34,769 nt of DNA, from assembly GCA_041629655.1 (NCBI GenBank), contig JBFKMV010000031.1, forward strand, positions 1-34,769. The letters are read 5' to 3'. The position numbers were made by a program, and so were the translations under genes. This document shows positions 20,171 to 28,620 of this stretch, piece after piece. The DNA comes from JBFKMV01 sp041629655. GTDB taxonomy: Bacteria > Acidobacteriota > Polarisedimenticolia > Polarisedimenticolales > Polarisedimenticolaceae. The notes under the pieces were generated by a model, which was not told the origin of the DNA, searched no databases, and worked only from the letters and a program-made list of their open reading frames with translations. Every line of letters begins with the position of its first letter. Position 1 is the stretch's first letter.

Positions 20171-20199
20171 TGTATAACCAAAACCGGCCCCGGGTTCAA
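20171..20199 (-). promoter_or_regulatory. Putative sigma70-type promoter of the TonB-receptor gene
   Basis: On the minus strand TTGAAC (20199-20194) and TATACA (20176-20171) are separated by exactly 17 nt, giving a predicted start near 20164 and a 54-nt leader. This is one of the best housekeeping-type promoters in the window. Confidence 0.6.
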
Positions 20200-20312
20200 G
20201 CTCCGAGTCGCGAGGGACCGGACCCGGAGGATCCGCTTGATCGCCCGGCGGTCCGGGGGCCTGCTTCGGTCCCGGGTTGCGTCCGCGGCGCCCGGGACCG
20301 AGATTGGATCCC

Positions 20313-20642
20313 ATGAGCCTCGACCGGAACAGCCCGCTCTCCCGCGTGCTGGTGGTCCTGATGGTCGCCGCCGCCGTGGCCGGCGTGGTCTGGGTGGCCT
20401 GGATCATCGTCGCCGTGGTCTTCGGGCTCGTGGGCTGGCTGCTCGGCACCGTGGGCAGTCTGCTGCAGCGCGTGATGGAGCTGATGGAGTCGGTGTGGGG
20501 CGTCGTCACGCTGATCGCGCTGCTGTGCGGCGGCGTGCTCGGGGGGCTGCTGGCCCTGGCCGAGATGAGCCCGTCCGACGTCGTGGCGTTGTTCTGGCGA
20601 CCCTCGGGGAAGGGCGCCCTGGCCCGACGCGAAGAGGCCTGA
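20313..20642 (+). CDS. Small two- or three-TM membrane protein of unknown function
   Basis: This encodes 109 residues from ATG 20313. The frame begins earlier (20277), but that part (Arg/Pro-rich) is unlikely. The ribosome binding site is weak. Residues 12-50 are continuous hydrophobic sequence long enough for two helices (VLVVLMVAAAVAGVVWVAW, IIVAVVFGLVGWLLGTVG), and 62-83 form another (GVVTLIALLCGGVLGGLLAL). The tail is polar and basic. No family is recognised. It is divergent from the TonB-receptor gene and convergent, 7 nt apart, with the DUF4388 gene; a short CTGAG/CTCAG inverted repeat joins the two stop codons. Confidence 0.65.
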   Translation: MSLDRNSPLSRVLVVLMVAAAVAGVVWVAWIIVAVVFGLVGWLLGTVGSLLQRVMELMESVWGVVTLIALLCGGVLGGLLALAEMSPSDVVALFWRPSGKGALARREEA

Positions 20643-20649
20643 GCCGGAC

Positions 20650-23151
20650 TCAGACGGCCGGGCGCAGCTTCAACGCGCCGATCTCGAACCAGTGGGCGTA
20701 GAGCCGGCGGACGCGGTAGGCGTCGGCGCCGGCCGCGCCCTCGCAGCTCTCCGGCGCGGTGCCGCGCGTCGCCTCGCGCCACACGGTCTCCACGAAGACG
20801 TCGTCGGTCTCCTCCTCGGGCGGCGTCGGGACGGCGCCGGGAGCCGAGGCCAGCGAGGCGCCGTCGGGGACCAGCGCCCGGTCCTCCTGGAACTCGTCGT
20901 GGCGGCGCACCGCCTCGAGGATCGTCGGCATCACCTCGAGGGCCTCCTTGCCGTGCAGCGGAGGATCGTCGGCGGAGGGCTTGACGAAGCGGAAGCTGCC
21001 CGGCTGCGGGCGCTCGAACAGCTGGCACACCGCGTCGAGCCCGCGCAGCCGGCCGACCCCGCAGTGCACGATCCCGCCGTCGGCGAAGAACACGGCGGCG
21101 CGCTCGCGCCCGTTGCTTCCGCAGATCACCAGCCGGCCGGTAGCCTTGGTGTCGGCCAGCGACTGCAGCAGCGTGGGCAGGCCGAACAGCTCGAGGTCGC
21201 CGGAAAGCTCGGCCGGCGAGCCGTCCTCGGTCTCGGCCTGCGGACCCGCGCCCCAGCGCGCGAGCGCCTCGCGGGCCTGCTCGGCGAACGGCTGGCCGGC
21301 GTAGCGCTCCGCGATCTCCCGGAACCGGTTCCGCACCGCAGCGGTGCGGCTACCCGAGAGCGCCCGCACCAGCTGCCCGACGTGGTGCACGCGGCGCCCG
21401 ACGGTCACGCCGAGGAACTTCGCCGGCAGCGCCTCGCCCAGCGCGCCGAGCAGTCGCTCGAGCTGCTGCCGATGATCGGAGAGGTCGCTGCTGGACAGGT
21501 GCACCAGGCGGCCGGTCACGTCTCCCAGCGGCGGCTCCCTGCGAAACGCATGGTCCACGACGGCGCGGACGGCGGCCGGGCTGCCGAACCGGACCAGCGC
21601 GGCGCAGGTGCGGTCGAGCATCTCCTGCAGCTCGTCCGGCAGGTACGGCGTGCTCTCGCTCAACGCCTCGAACTCGAAGCCGGCCAGGCGATCGAGCAGC
21701 AACCGCTCGGCCCGCGGGAGGGTCAGCTGCGCGATCGCGCCGACCGCTTCCTTGGTCACCATGAACGGCCGGCCGGGCCGGCTGAACTCGGACAGCAGCT
21801 CGAGCTCCTCGCCTTGATCGCCGCTCGCCGGCAGCGGGATGCGGCGCAGCAGGAACACCACGTTACGGCTGTAGAAGCCTTCCGGGTCGGGCAGCTCGCC
21901 CGAACGGTAGCTGGCGAGCCGCTTGAGCAGCTTGGGCCGCGCCGGTTGGCCGTGGACCTCGATCAGCGAGAGGATCAGCTTGCGCTGCTCGCGTTTCGGC
22001 TCGCCGTCGAGCCGCGCCAGCAGCTCGTCGGGACGGAACGCGGGAAAGAACCGCAACACCTTGCGCAGCAAGCCGTGCTTGGCGTGGGCCGAGGCGAACT
22101 TGCGCATCGCGCTCAGCGACACCGACTCCTGGGCCCGCAGGCGGACGGTTTCCGCCAGCTCGCGGTCGACCTTCTGCTCGTCGATCAGGCGTTGCGCCAG
22201 GTCCAGCATCGAGACGGCCTGGGCCAGGTGGCCGTCGTTGAGCTGCTCGATCGCCGCGTAGACCAGCTCGCTCAGCCGCTCCGAGCCCTCCTCGCTCGAG
22301 CCGGCCAGCGCGACGATCTTGTGCATCGCCTGGAGCGGCCGGCCCAGCGGGGCCGCGACGCCGTCCGGAACCTGGTCCAGGTCGATCGACCAGCCGGGCA
22401 CGCTGCGTCCGAGCGTTTTGAACATCCAGTCGAAGCCCGGTTCGACACCCTGTCCGCGCAGCTGGTCCAGCGTGCTCTGGAACTGTGCGGCGTCGCCGGC
22501 CTCGAGCGCGGCCTTGGTCAGCAGCGGCGCCAGGACCTGGGTCTTGACCTCCTCGCGCTCCGCGGCGACGGCCTCGGAGAGCCCCTCCAGCCGGCCCATC
22601 ATCATCGCCAGACGCGGGCTGGGCATCACGATCCGCGGCTCCCCGGCCGCCGCGGCGCCTCCGGTTTCCCGTTCGCGCCGCTGCTGTTCCTCGATGATCT
22701 GCTTGAGTCGCCGCTCCTGCTCCTCGGTCCCCGCCTCGCGATTCAGCAGCCGTACCGTTTCCGAGAGCGTGGTGCGGACCTCGCCGATCCGGCTCAGCTT
22801 GGCGCGCAGCTCGGCCTGCTCGCGCTCGGGGCACATCTGGACCACGATTCGCGACAGCTCCGACAGGTAGCGCTCCATCGCCGCCGGCTCGACGAGCTGG
22901 CACTCGGAGAGCACGTGGAACTTCTTGACCGAGTGATAGAGGTAGCCCCCGACGGTGACCGCGCGGTCCGGCGCGCTGAGCTGGGACTCGACCCACTGGC
23001 GGATCGCGGCGGCGCCGACCTTGGGCGGCATCCGCAGCAGCACGTTCGCCGCGTCCACGACCATCATCGGCGCGAGCTGGTCGGCGAGGTAGCGCTGGAT
23101 CTCCTGCAGCGCTTCGCGGGCGACTGCTTGGTTGGCGCCGTCGGCGCTCAA
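20650..23151 (-). CDS. HEAT-like repeat protein with C-terminal DUF4388 (PATAN) domain
   Basis: This encodes 833 residues starting with TTG at 23151, chosen because GGAGGAGG lies 7 nt upstream and no ATG or GTG fits. Residues 1-130 are helical. About 130-165 form a charged coiled coil (NREAGTEEQERRLKQIIEEQ). Residues 340-640 show helical HEAT-like repeats (PKLLKRLASY, KEAVGAIAQLTLPRAERLLL, AALVRFGSPAAVRAVVDHA). Residues 648-725 are a DUF4388 domain (LSGDLELFGLPTLLQSLADT, GRLVI, FFADGGIVHCGVG, GSFRFV), which in other proteins occurs with signalling modules and is thought to mediate protein contacts. The tail is Pro/Glu-rich. No enzymatic motif is present. It is probably a cytoplasmic signalling or scaffold protein. 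Confidence 0.82.
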   Translation of the reverse strand: MSADGANQAVAREALQEIQRYLADQLAPMMVVDAANVLLRMPPKVGAAAIRQWVESQLSAPDRAVTVGGYLYHSVKKFHVLSECQLVEPAAMERYLSELSRIVVQMCPEREQAELRAKLSRIGEVRTTLSETVRLLNREAGTEEQERRLKQIIEEQQRRERETGGAAAAGEPRIVMPSPRLAMMMGRLEGLSEAVAAEREEVKTQVLAPLLTKAALEAGDAAQFQSTLDQLRGQGVEPGFDWMFKTLGRSVPGWSIDLDQVPDGVAAPLGRPLQAMHKIVALAGSSEEGSERLSELVYAAIEQLNDGHLAQAVSMLDLAQRLIDEQKVDRELAETVRLRAQESVSLSAMRKFASAHAKHGLLRKVLRFFPAFRPDELLARLDGEPKREQRKLILSLIEVHGQPARPKLLKRLASYRSGELPDPEGFYSRNVVFLLRRIPLPASGDQGEELELLSEFSRPGRPFMVTKEAVGAIAQLTLPRAERLLLDRLAGFEFEALSESTPYLPDELQEMLDRTCAALVRFGSPAAVRAVVDHAFRREPPLGDVTGRLVHLSSSDLSDHRQQLERLLGALGEALPAKFLGVTVGRRVHHVGQLVRALSGSRTAAVRNRFREIAERYAGQPFAEQAREALARWGAGPQAETEDGSPAELSGDLELFGLPTLLQSLADTKATGRLVICGSNGRERAAVFFADGGIVHCGVGRLRGLDAVCQLFERPQPGSFRFVKPSADDPPLHGKEALEVMPTILEAVRRHDEFQEDRALVPDGASLASAPGAVPTPPEEETDDVFVETVWREATRGTAPESCEGAAGADAYRVRRLYAHWFEIGALKLRPAV

Positions 23152-23313
23152 GGATGACCTCCTCCGGGACGCACCCCGGGGCGCGTTCCCTCGGGGCCAA
23201 TTTCGGTCGCCGGAGGCGGCCGGGCAACCGCACGCCGTGACACCGGGGCGCGAAAACGTAACCGGCCGGAACTCTCCCGCGCTCAGCGGCTTAGTCGGTG
23301 GGTCGCCGCCCGC

Positions 23314-23769
23314 TCAGCGGATCGCGATGCCGTTGATCTCGAACCGCGCCCCGCGCAGCAGCGGGCCCGACCCGACGAAGGCGCGGGTCGGGAACCGCTT
23401 GTCGAAGTAGGTCCGGTAGACGGAGTTGAACTCGTCGTACAGGGTGAGGTCGGGGCAGAACACCTGGACCGAGACGAGATCGTCCATCGTCGCACCGGCC
23501 AGCTCGAGCTTGCGCTTGATGCCGTCGAGGACCAGCCGGGCCTCGGCCTTGGGGTCGGCGGGCGGTTTCCCGGTTTCGGGATCGAGGCCCAGCGTGCCGG
23601 CGACGTAGATCGTCTCCTCGGCGACGATCACGTGGCTGAACGGCAGCTCGTCGCTGCGCCCGGGCAGGTTGAGCACCTTGCGGGCGTCGCCCTTGCCGAT
23701 CGCGAGCCCCGCCGAGAACGCCAGCGCCAGCACGACGGCGGCGATGATCCGTACCTTCCATCGACTCAT
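23314..23769 (-). CDS. RidA-family (YjgF/YER057c/UK114) protein with N-terminal signal or anchor
   Basis: This encodes 151 residues from ATG 23769 with a GGGAGGG site. The N-terminal 25 residues (SRWKVRIIAAVVLALAFSAGLAIG) are a signal peptide or anchor, while cytosolic RidA is about 128 residues without one. The fold motifs are present: IYVAGTLGLDPETG, DLVSVQVFCPD, FPTRAFVGSGPLLRGARFEINGIAI. R129 and E144 match the R105 and E120 positions of E. coli RidA, so imine/enamine deaminase chemistry is possible, but an envelope location would be far from the usual PLP-enzyme intermediates. Some RidA subgroups lack this activity. It is probably transcribed from a TAGACT-type -10 near 23836. Confidence 0.88.
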   Translation of the reverse strand: MSRWKVRIIAAVVLALAFSAGLAIGKGDARKVLNLPGRSDELPFSHVIVAEETIYVAGTLGLDPETGKPPADPKAEARLVLDGIKRKLELAGATMDDLVSVQVFCPDLTLYDEFNSVYRTYFDKRFPTRAFVGSGPLLRGARFEINGIAIR

Positions 23770-23851
23770 GACCGTCCCTCCCGGTCGGCGGTCGATGGCC
23801 GGGTCGTCCGGCCGCCGCGACCTCGGGGCCAGTCTAACCCGGGCGCGCCCG

Positions 23852-24400
23852 TCAGAACGCGTAAGCGATGCTGGGCCCGTGCCACTCCAGGTTCTCGAGC
23901 CACCCGTGCGGGTCGCCGACGTCGCGGAAGTGTCCGGGAGCCGCCGTGAACACCACGGCCAGCACGGTGTTGCCGCGGCGCGCGAAGTACAGGCGCTGGC
24001 GGAACGTCACGTCGCCCTTGTCGACGTTCCACTCGCGGCACAGCCACGTCACCGGCTCGCCCGGAACGCCGCGGCACTTCGAGAAGCTCGTGATGCGGAG
24101 CGCCTGCTCGAAGCTCGCGCGCAGGTCGTCGGCGCGGATGTCCATCGAGACGCGTTCCCACGGATGCACGGTCTGCGACAGCGCCGAGACCTCGGCGCCG
24201 GGCATCGCGGCCTGGTACACGTGGTCGCGGATCACTCCGGCCGCATCCTGGAACTCCTCGGGGTAGTGCCGCGGCTGGACGTGCAACCAGCCCTCCTCGG
24301 TGGGTAGCGTCAACGAGTACGACTGGTTGTAGTGGAGGAACGCGCCGCCGAGGACCGCCACGATCCCGCCGATTCCGAGCGCCGCGCCGAGCTTCGCCAT
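23852..24400 (-). CDS. Single-pass exported protein of unknown function
   Basis: This encodes 182 residues. ATG 24400 is preferred over ATG 24406 because AGGGAG lies 7 nt before it and only 1 nt before the other. The frame is open far upstream (to 25924), but that part runs antisense through the peptidase gene. Residues 5-24 are a TM or signal (GAALGIGGIVAVLGGAFL). The remainder is a soluble alpha/beta domain with two close cysteines (KCRGVPGEPVTWLC) and the stretch RQRLYFARRGNTVLAVVFTA, which vaguely recalls the Mog1/PsbP fold; I do not assign it. It is divergent from the peptidase gene, with 159 nt between. Downstream lies ridA, 82 nt away on the same strand. Confidence 0.72.
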   Translation of the reverse strand: MAKLGAALGIGGIVAVLGGAFLHYNQSYSLTLPTEEGWLHVQPRHYPEEFQDAAGVIRDHVYQAAMPGAEVSALSQTVHPWERVSMDIRADDLRASFEQALRITSFSKCRGVPGEPVTWLCREWNVDKGDVTFRQRLYFARRGNTVLAVVFTAAPGHFRDVGDPHGWLENLEWHGPSIAYAF

Positions 24401-24496
24401 CGGCATGCTCCCTGTTCCGGACTCCCGGTCGAATATGGGCGCCCCGGGAGCGCGAGGCAACGCCCGCGCCGACTCCGATCCCGGTCGCCGGTCGCG

Positions 24497-24505
24497 TGCT
24501 ACGAT
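24497..24505 (+). promoter_or_regulatory. Putative extended -10 for the lipoprotein peptidase gene
   Basis: TGC-TACGAT (24497-24505) is an extended -10 element about 55 nt before the ATG at 24560. No convincing -35 is present. Confidence 0.3.
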
Positions 24506-24559
24506 GCGCGCCTCTTTCCAGTTGTTCCCGGATGCGCAGCCGCGCGATCGAGGGGCCGA

Positions 24560-26224
24560 ATGAGACAGCGAGCGAGGGGACGATTCCTGCTCACGGCGGG
24601 ACTGGCCGTGGCGCTTGCGGCCTGCCAGGGTACGCCGGAGCAGCCGGCGGATGCAGGAGGAGCTTCCGGCATGCAGGAGCGCCTGGCCAAGTACACCACG
24701 GTGACCCTGACGACCGATACCGCCGCCCTGACCGACGAGCAGCGGCGGATGATCCCGTTGCTGATCGAGGCCTCGCGCGAAATGGATGCGCTGTTCTGGG
24801 AGCAGGCCTACGGGGACCGGCAGGCGCTGCTGGACTCGCTCATCGATCCCGACCTGCGGCGCTACGCCGAGTACAACTACGGTCCGTGGGACCGCCTGGA
24901 GGGCAACGAGCCGTTCGTCCCCGGCGTCGGGCCGAAACCCGAGGGCGCCAACTTCTATCCCGTCGACATGACGCGCGAGGAGTGCGAAGCCGCTGCCGCC
25001 GGCGACGACGCGCTGCAGGGCCTGTACACGCTGGTCCGCCGCGACGCGGCCGGCAAGCTCGAGGCCGTGCCGTACCACCGGGCGTTCGCCGAGCGGCTGG
25101 AGCGCGCCGCGGGCCTGTTGCGCGAGGCCGCGGCGCTGGCGAGCGATCCCGGGCTGCGCGCGTACCTCGAGCTGCGCGCCCGGGCGCTGACGACCGACGA
25201 CTACCGCCCCAGCGACATGGCCTGGATGGAGATGAAGAACAACACGCTCGACATCGTGATCGGGGCGATCGAGACCTACGAGGACCGGCTGTTCGGTTAC
25301 AAGGCGGCCTACGAGGCCTACGTGCTGGTGAAGGACAAGCAGTGGAGCCGGCGCCTGGCGCGCTACGCCGCGCTGCTTCCCGATCTCCAGCGCGGGCTGC
25401 CGGTGCCCGAGGCCTACAAGCGCGAGCAGCCGGGCTCGGGCGCCGACCTCAACGCCTACGACGTCGTGTACTACGCCGGCGACTGCAACGCGGGCTCGAA
25501 GACGATCGCGATCAACCTGCCCAACGACGAGACGGTGCAGCTGGAGCAGGGCACGCGGCGGCTGCAGCTCAAGAACGCGATGCGCGCCAAGTTCGACAAG
25601 ATCCTGGTCCCGCTGGCGGGCACGCTGATCGCCGAAGACCAGCGCCGTCACATCACGTTCGACGCGTTCTTCGGCAACACGATGTTCCACGAGGTCGCCC
25701 ACGGGCTCGGGATCAAGAACACGCTCGACGGCACGGGCACCGTGCGCCATGCCTTGCAGGAGGAGGCCTCGGCGCTGGAGGAGGGCAAGGCCGACGTGCT
25801 GGGACTGTACATGGTCACGTCGCTCCACGAGCGGGGCGAGATCGACACGCCGCTCGAGGATCACTACGTGACCTTCCTGGCCGGCATCTTCCGCTCGATC
25901 CGCTTCGGCGCCGCCAGCGCCCACGGCCGCGCGAACCTGGCCCGCTTCAACTTTTTCCGCGAGCAGGGCGCGTTCAGCCGCGACGAGGCGAGCGGGACCT
26001 ACCGGGTCGACTTCGACAAGATGAACGCGGCCGTCGACGCGCTCTCGGCGCGGATCCTGAAACTACAGGGGGACGGCGACTACGAGGGCGTTAAGACGTT
26101 CATGGCCGAGCAGGGACGGATCGGGGAGGCGTTGAGCGCCGATCTCGAGCGCCTCGCAACCGCGGCGATCCCCGTCGACATCGTGTTCGAGCAGGGCGTC
26201 GAGGTGCTGGGCCTGGCGCGGTGA
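24560..26224 (+). CDS. Lipoprotein zinc metallopeptidase, DPP III-like (M49-type)
   Basis: This encodes 554 residues from ATG 24560 with GAGGGG upstream. The N-terminus is a lipoprotein signal (LLTAGLAVALAAC) with the lipidated cysteine at about residue 22. The zinc site is HEVAH (H377, E378, H381), followed 26 residues later by EEGKAD (E407-E408), corresponding to the EECRAE motif of dipeptidyl peptidase III. Classical M49 enzymes have a six-residue HEXXGH motif. This one has the five-residue form, which I recall as reported for a Caldithrix DPP III (HEISH). The N-terminal region (YGPWDRLEGNEPFVPGVGPKP, GANFYP) is also family-like. The predicted role is cleavage of dipeptides from peptide N-termini at the membrane surface. 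It converges, 17 nt apart, with the 68-residue gene. Confidence 0.88.
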   Translation: MRQRARGRFLLTAGLAVALAACQGTPEQPADAGGASGMQERLAKYTTVTLTTDTAALTDEQRRMIPLLIEASREMDALFWEQAYGDRQALLDSLIDPDLRRYAEYNYGPWDRLEGNEPFVPGVGPKPEGANFYPVDMTREECEAAAAGDDALQGLYTLVRRDAAGKLEAVPYHRAFAERLERAAGLLREAAALASDPGLRAYLELRARALTTDDYRPSDMAWMEMKNNTLDIVIGAIETYEDRLFGYKAAYEAYVLVKDKQWSRRLARYAALLPDLQRGLPVPEAYKREQPGSGADLNAYDVVYYAGDCNAGSKTIAINLPNDETVQLEQGTRRLQLKNAMRAKFDKILVPLAGTLIAEDQRRHITFDAFFGNTMFHEVAHGLGIKNTLDGTGTVRHALQEEASALEEGKADVLGLYMVTSLHERGEIDTPLEDHYVTFLAGIFRSIRFGAASAHGRANLARFNFFREQGAFSRDEASGTYRVDFDKMNAAVDALSARILKLQGDGDYEGVKTFMAEQGRIGEALSADLERLATAAIPVDIVFEQGVEVLGLAR

Positions 26225-26241
26225 GCGCGGAGGCGCGGGTG

Positions 26242-26448
26242 CTAGCTGGCCTTGGCCCGGTAGAACTTCAGCACGGGCTTCGAGTCGTCGACCAGGTTGT
26301 ACCCGAGCTTGGTGGCCTTCTGGATGACCGTCTGTCGCGACGGCGACCAAGCCACGCCCTGTCCCGAGGCCATGTCCTCGACCTCGAACCAGATCTGCTT
26401 GTCCGAGCCGCGGTAGCAGTAAACTTTGTACAGCACGCCGATCATCAT
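26242..26448 (-). CDS. 68-residue protein of unknown function
   Basis: It starts at ATG 26448 (or the adjacent ATG 26445) with GAGGG 8 nt upstream, and codon use is strongly G/C at third positions like its neighbours, so it is likely a real gene. The sequence (YKVYCYRGSDKQIWFEVEDM, then RQTVIQKATKLGYNLVDD, then VLKFYRAKAS) suggests a small beta-alpha-beta domain. No family is recognised. It lies alone on the minus strand between two metallopeptidase genes. Confidence 0.68.
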   Translation of the reverse strand: MMIGVLYKVYCYRGSDKQIWFEVEDMASGQGVAWSPSRQTVIQKATKLGYNLVDDSKPVLKFYRAKAS

Positions 26449-26624
26449 CAGTTGACCCTCTGTCGCACCCCATTCGGTTACGCGGAACCGTCGTCGGCGT
26501 CAAGGCGAAAGCCGGTCAAGTTTGCTGAAACCCGGACCGCAACGATCAAGTATTTGTGTTTGACCCGGTTGTCCTGCGATCGCCGCGACGGCGTCGCGGC
26601 GGCGGTGCAAGACGGAGTGATCCG

Positions 26625-27911
26625 ATGAAACGGTACGGGCGCGTCCTCGTTCTCGGCTTGTTCGCGGTTGTCGGTGTTTGCCCGGCCTCGGCGGACGACG
26701 AATCATCACAACCGTCCGCGGCGGGGAACGTGGCCGTGGAGGAGCTTGCCGCGAGCGTCCTCCGGGTCCGGGCAGACGTCGAGGAGATCCGCGGCCTGGC
26801 GTTCAAGCGCCCCGTCCCGGCCGAGGTGATCGATGACGAGCGGGCGCGCCGCTACGCGTTGGAGCGGCTGGAGCGTTTTTACGGCGTCGAGGCGTACGCC
26901 CGGGAGGAGCGCGCCCTGGCGCTGCTGGGGGTGCTGCCCCGGGACGTGGACACGCTGGAGGCCTACCTCGCCTTCCTGCGCCAGCAGGCGGGCGGCTTCT
27001 ACGACCCGCAAACGGGGTCGTTCTACATGCTCGACGACATCACCCCCGCGATGGGGCCGATGATCGTCTCGCACGAGCTGACGCACGCGCTGGAGGACCA
27101 GCACTTCCGGCTCGACGAGCGGCTGCGCGAGGTCCGCGCCGACGGTGACCGGGCGTTCGCGCGCAGCGCCGTCCACGAGGGCAGCGCGATGCTGGTGATG
27201 ACGCTGTACGTGACGCGGGCCGTGGCTCGCGGCGAGCTGACCATGGAGCAGCTTGCGGAGATCGCCGAGAGCGAGGCCGCGCGATCGGAGTTCCTGGCCG
27301 ATTTCCCGGAGCCGCTGCTGCGGCCGGCGCTGGGCGCCTACACGCTGGGGATGAGCTTCCTGCTCGACGGGGACTCGCCGGCGGCGGCGTTGTTCGGGGG
27401 CTTCCCGCAACGGCGGGTCGACCGCAGCTATACCGACGGACCGCGCTCGTCCGAGCAGATCCTGCATCCCGAGAAGTACTGGGACCCGGCGCAGCGGGAC
27501 GACCCGCGGCATGTCGCGCCCAGCCGCGCCGGGAAAGCGCTCGGCCGCGGCTGGGAGCGTCAGGCGCAGGGCGTGCTGGGCGAGCTGATGATCGGCAGCC
27601 TGGTGGGCGCGCCGACGCCGAACGATCCGGCCGACGCCGGGATGACGGACGGCTCGGCGTGGACCAACGAGGCGGCTGCCGGGTGGGGCGGCGATCGCTG
27701 GGAGCTGTGGGCCCGCGGCACCGAGGAGGTCGCGCTGTTGAACACGGTGTGGGACAGCGAGACCGACGCGCGCCAGTTCGCGGCGGCGCTGCACGACCGG
27801 TCGGGCCTTCAGCTGCGGCAGCGCGGCGACCGCGTGGCGGTCATCGCGGGGGACGCCGGCGCCCGCGCCGGGCGCGTGCTGAAACGGTTGCTCGCGGGCT
27901 CGTCGCGCTAG
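26625..27911 (+). CDS. Secreted gluzincin-like zinc metallopeptidase
   Basis: This encodes 428 residues from ATG 26625 with GGAG 7 nt upstream. Residues 1-22 are a signal peptide (VLVLGLFAVVGVCPASA). The zinc-binding motif is SHELTHALEDQHF (H150, E151, H154), and the third ligand is probably E185 in AVHEGSAMLVM, 31 residues after H154, the gluzincin spacing. The segment QQAGGFYDPQTGSFYML before the motif is typical of a group of putative metallopeptidases annotated only as hypothetical. The C-terminal part (GWGGDRWELWARGTEEVALLNTVWDSETDARQF) is also characteristic and may form a substrate-facing domain. The substrate is unknown. It may act in the periplasm or outside the cell. Confidence 0.82.
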   Translation: MKRYGRVLVLGLFAVVGVCPASADDESSQPSAAGNVAVEELAASVLRVRADVEEIRGLAFKRPVPAEVIDDERARRYALERLERFYGVEAYAREERALALLGVLPRDVDTLEAYLAFLRQQAGGFYDPQTGSFYMLDDITPAMGPMIVSHELTHALEDQHFRLDERLREVRADGDRAFARSAVHEGSAMLVMTLYVTRAVARGELTMEQLAEIAESEAARSEFLADFPEPLLRPALGAYTLGMSFLLDGDSPAAALFGGFPQRRVDRSYTDGPRSSEQILHPEKYWDPAQRDDPRHVAPSRAGKALGRGWERQAQGVLGELMIGSLVGAPTPNDPADAGMTDGSAWTNEAAAGWGGDRWELWARGTEEVALLNTVWDSETDARQFAAALHDRSGLQLRQRGDRVAVIAGDAGARAGRVLKRLLAGSSR

Positions 27912-27923
27912 GTTTCCCGCAGC

Positions 27924-27952
27924 TTGTTAACGCGGAAGCGAATCGATAGAAT
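27924..27952 (+). promoter_or_regulatory. Putative sigma70-type promoter of sodA-otsA
   Basis: TTGTTA (27924-27929) and TAGAAT (27947-27952, five of six consensus bases) are 17 nt apart. The predicted start is near 27959, giving a leader of about 38 nt before the ATG at 27997. Confidence 0.55.
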
Positions 27953-27996
27953 GCGGCACCGGGGTTCTTCGACACAACGGTCAAGGAGGTTCCGCC

Positions 27997-28605
27997 ATGG
28001 CACACGAGCTTCCGGCTCTTCCATACGCCCACGACGCGCTCGAGCCGCACATCGATGCCCGCACGATGGAGATCCATCACGGCAAGCACCACGCGGCCTA
28101 CGTCAATAACCTGAACAAGGCGCTCGAAGGCCACGCTGCACTGGAGACCCGGTCGCTGACCGAGCTGCTGGCGAACATCGGCGGCGTGCCCGAGGCGATC
28201 CGCGGCGCCGTCCGGAACAACGGCGGTGGACACTTCAACCACTCGCTGTTCTGGAAGATCATGAAGCCCGGCGGCGGCGGCAAGCCTTCCGGGGCGCTGG
28301 CCGAGGCGATCGACTCGACGTTCGGCTCCTTCGACGCCTTCAAGGACAAGCTGACCACCGCGGCGGCCACGCGCTTCGGCTCCGGCTGGGGCTGGCTGTA
28401 CGTCAAGAACGGCAAGCTGGAGCTCGGCTCGACGCCGAACCAGGACAGCCCGTTGATGGAGGGCGGCCGGCCGATCCTCGGTGTCGACGTCTGGGAGCAC
28501 GCCTACTATCTGAGGTATCAGAACCGCCGGCCGGACTACCTGGCCGCGTGGTGGAACGTGGTCAACTGGGAGCAGGTGGCGAAGAACCTCAGCAGCGCCG
28601 GCTGA
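27997..28605 (+). CDS. sodA: Superoxide dismutase, Mn type
   Basis: This encodes 202 residues from ATG 27997 with a perfect AGGAGG. The metal ligands are H27 (MEIHHGKHH), H82 (GGGHFNHSLFW), D164 and H168 (GVDVWEHAYY). The active-site glutamine is Q149 in STPNQDSPL, the position used by Mn enzymes, and GGG at 76-78 also fits Mn rather than Fe type. Metal use cannot be proved from sequence. It converts superoxide to hydrogen peroxide and oxygen in the cytoplasm; the peroxiredoxin elsewhere in the window would handle the peroxide. It lies 15 nt before otsA, so the two are probably cotranscribed. Confidence 0.97.
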   Translation: MAHELPALPYAHDALEPHIDARTMEIHHGKHHAAYVNNLNKALEGHAALETRSLTELLANIGGVPEAIRGAVRNNGGGHFNHSLFWKIMKPGGGGKPSGALAEAIDSTFGSFDAFKDKLTTAAATRFGSGWGWLYVKNGKLELGSTPNQDSPLMEGGRPILGVDVWEHAYYLRYQNRRPDYLAAWWNVVNWEQVAKNLSSAG

Positions 28606-28620
28606 TCCACGGAGGGGCCG

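Noticed and set aside
20111..21028. A 306-codon N-terminal extension of the TonB receptor
   Set aside because: It runs antisense through other coding sequence and across a good promoter. ATG 20110 begins a proper signal peptide.
24401..25924. A 500-codon N-terminal extension of the single-pass protein
   Set aside because: It is antisense to the M49-like peptidase gene, whose motifs are clear.
26556..26564. TTGACC at about 26559 as a -35 for the gluzincin gene
   Set aside because: No -10-like hexamer lies 16-18 nt downstream, where the sequence is entirely GC-rich.
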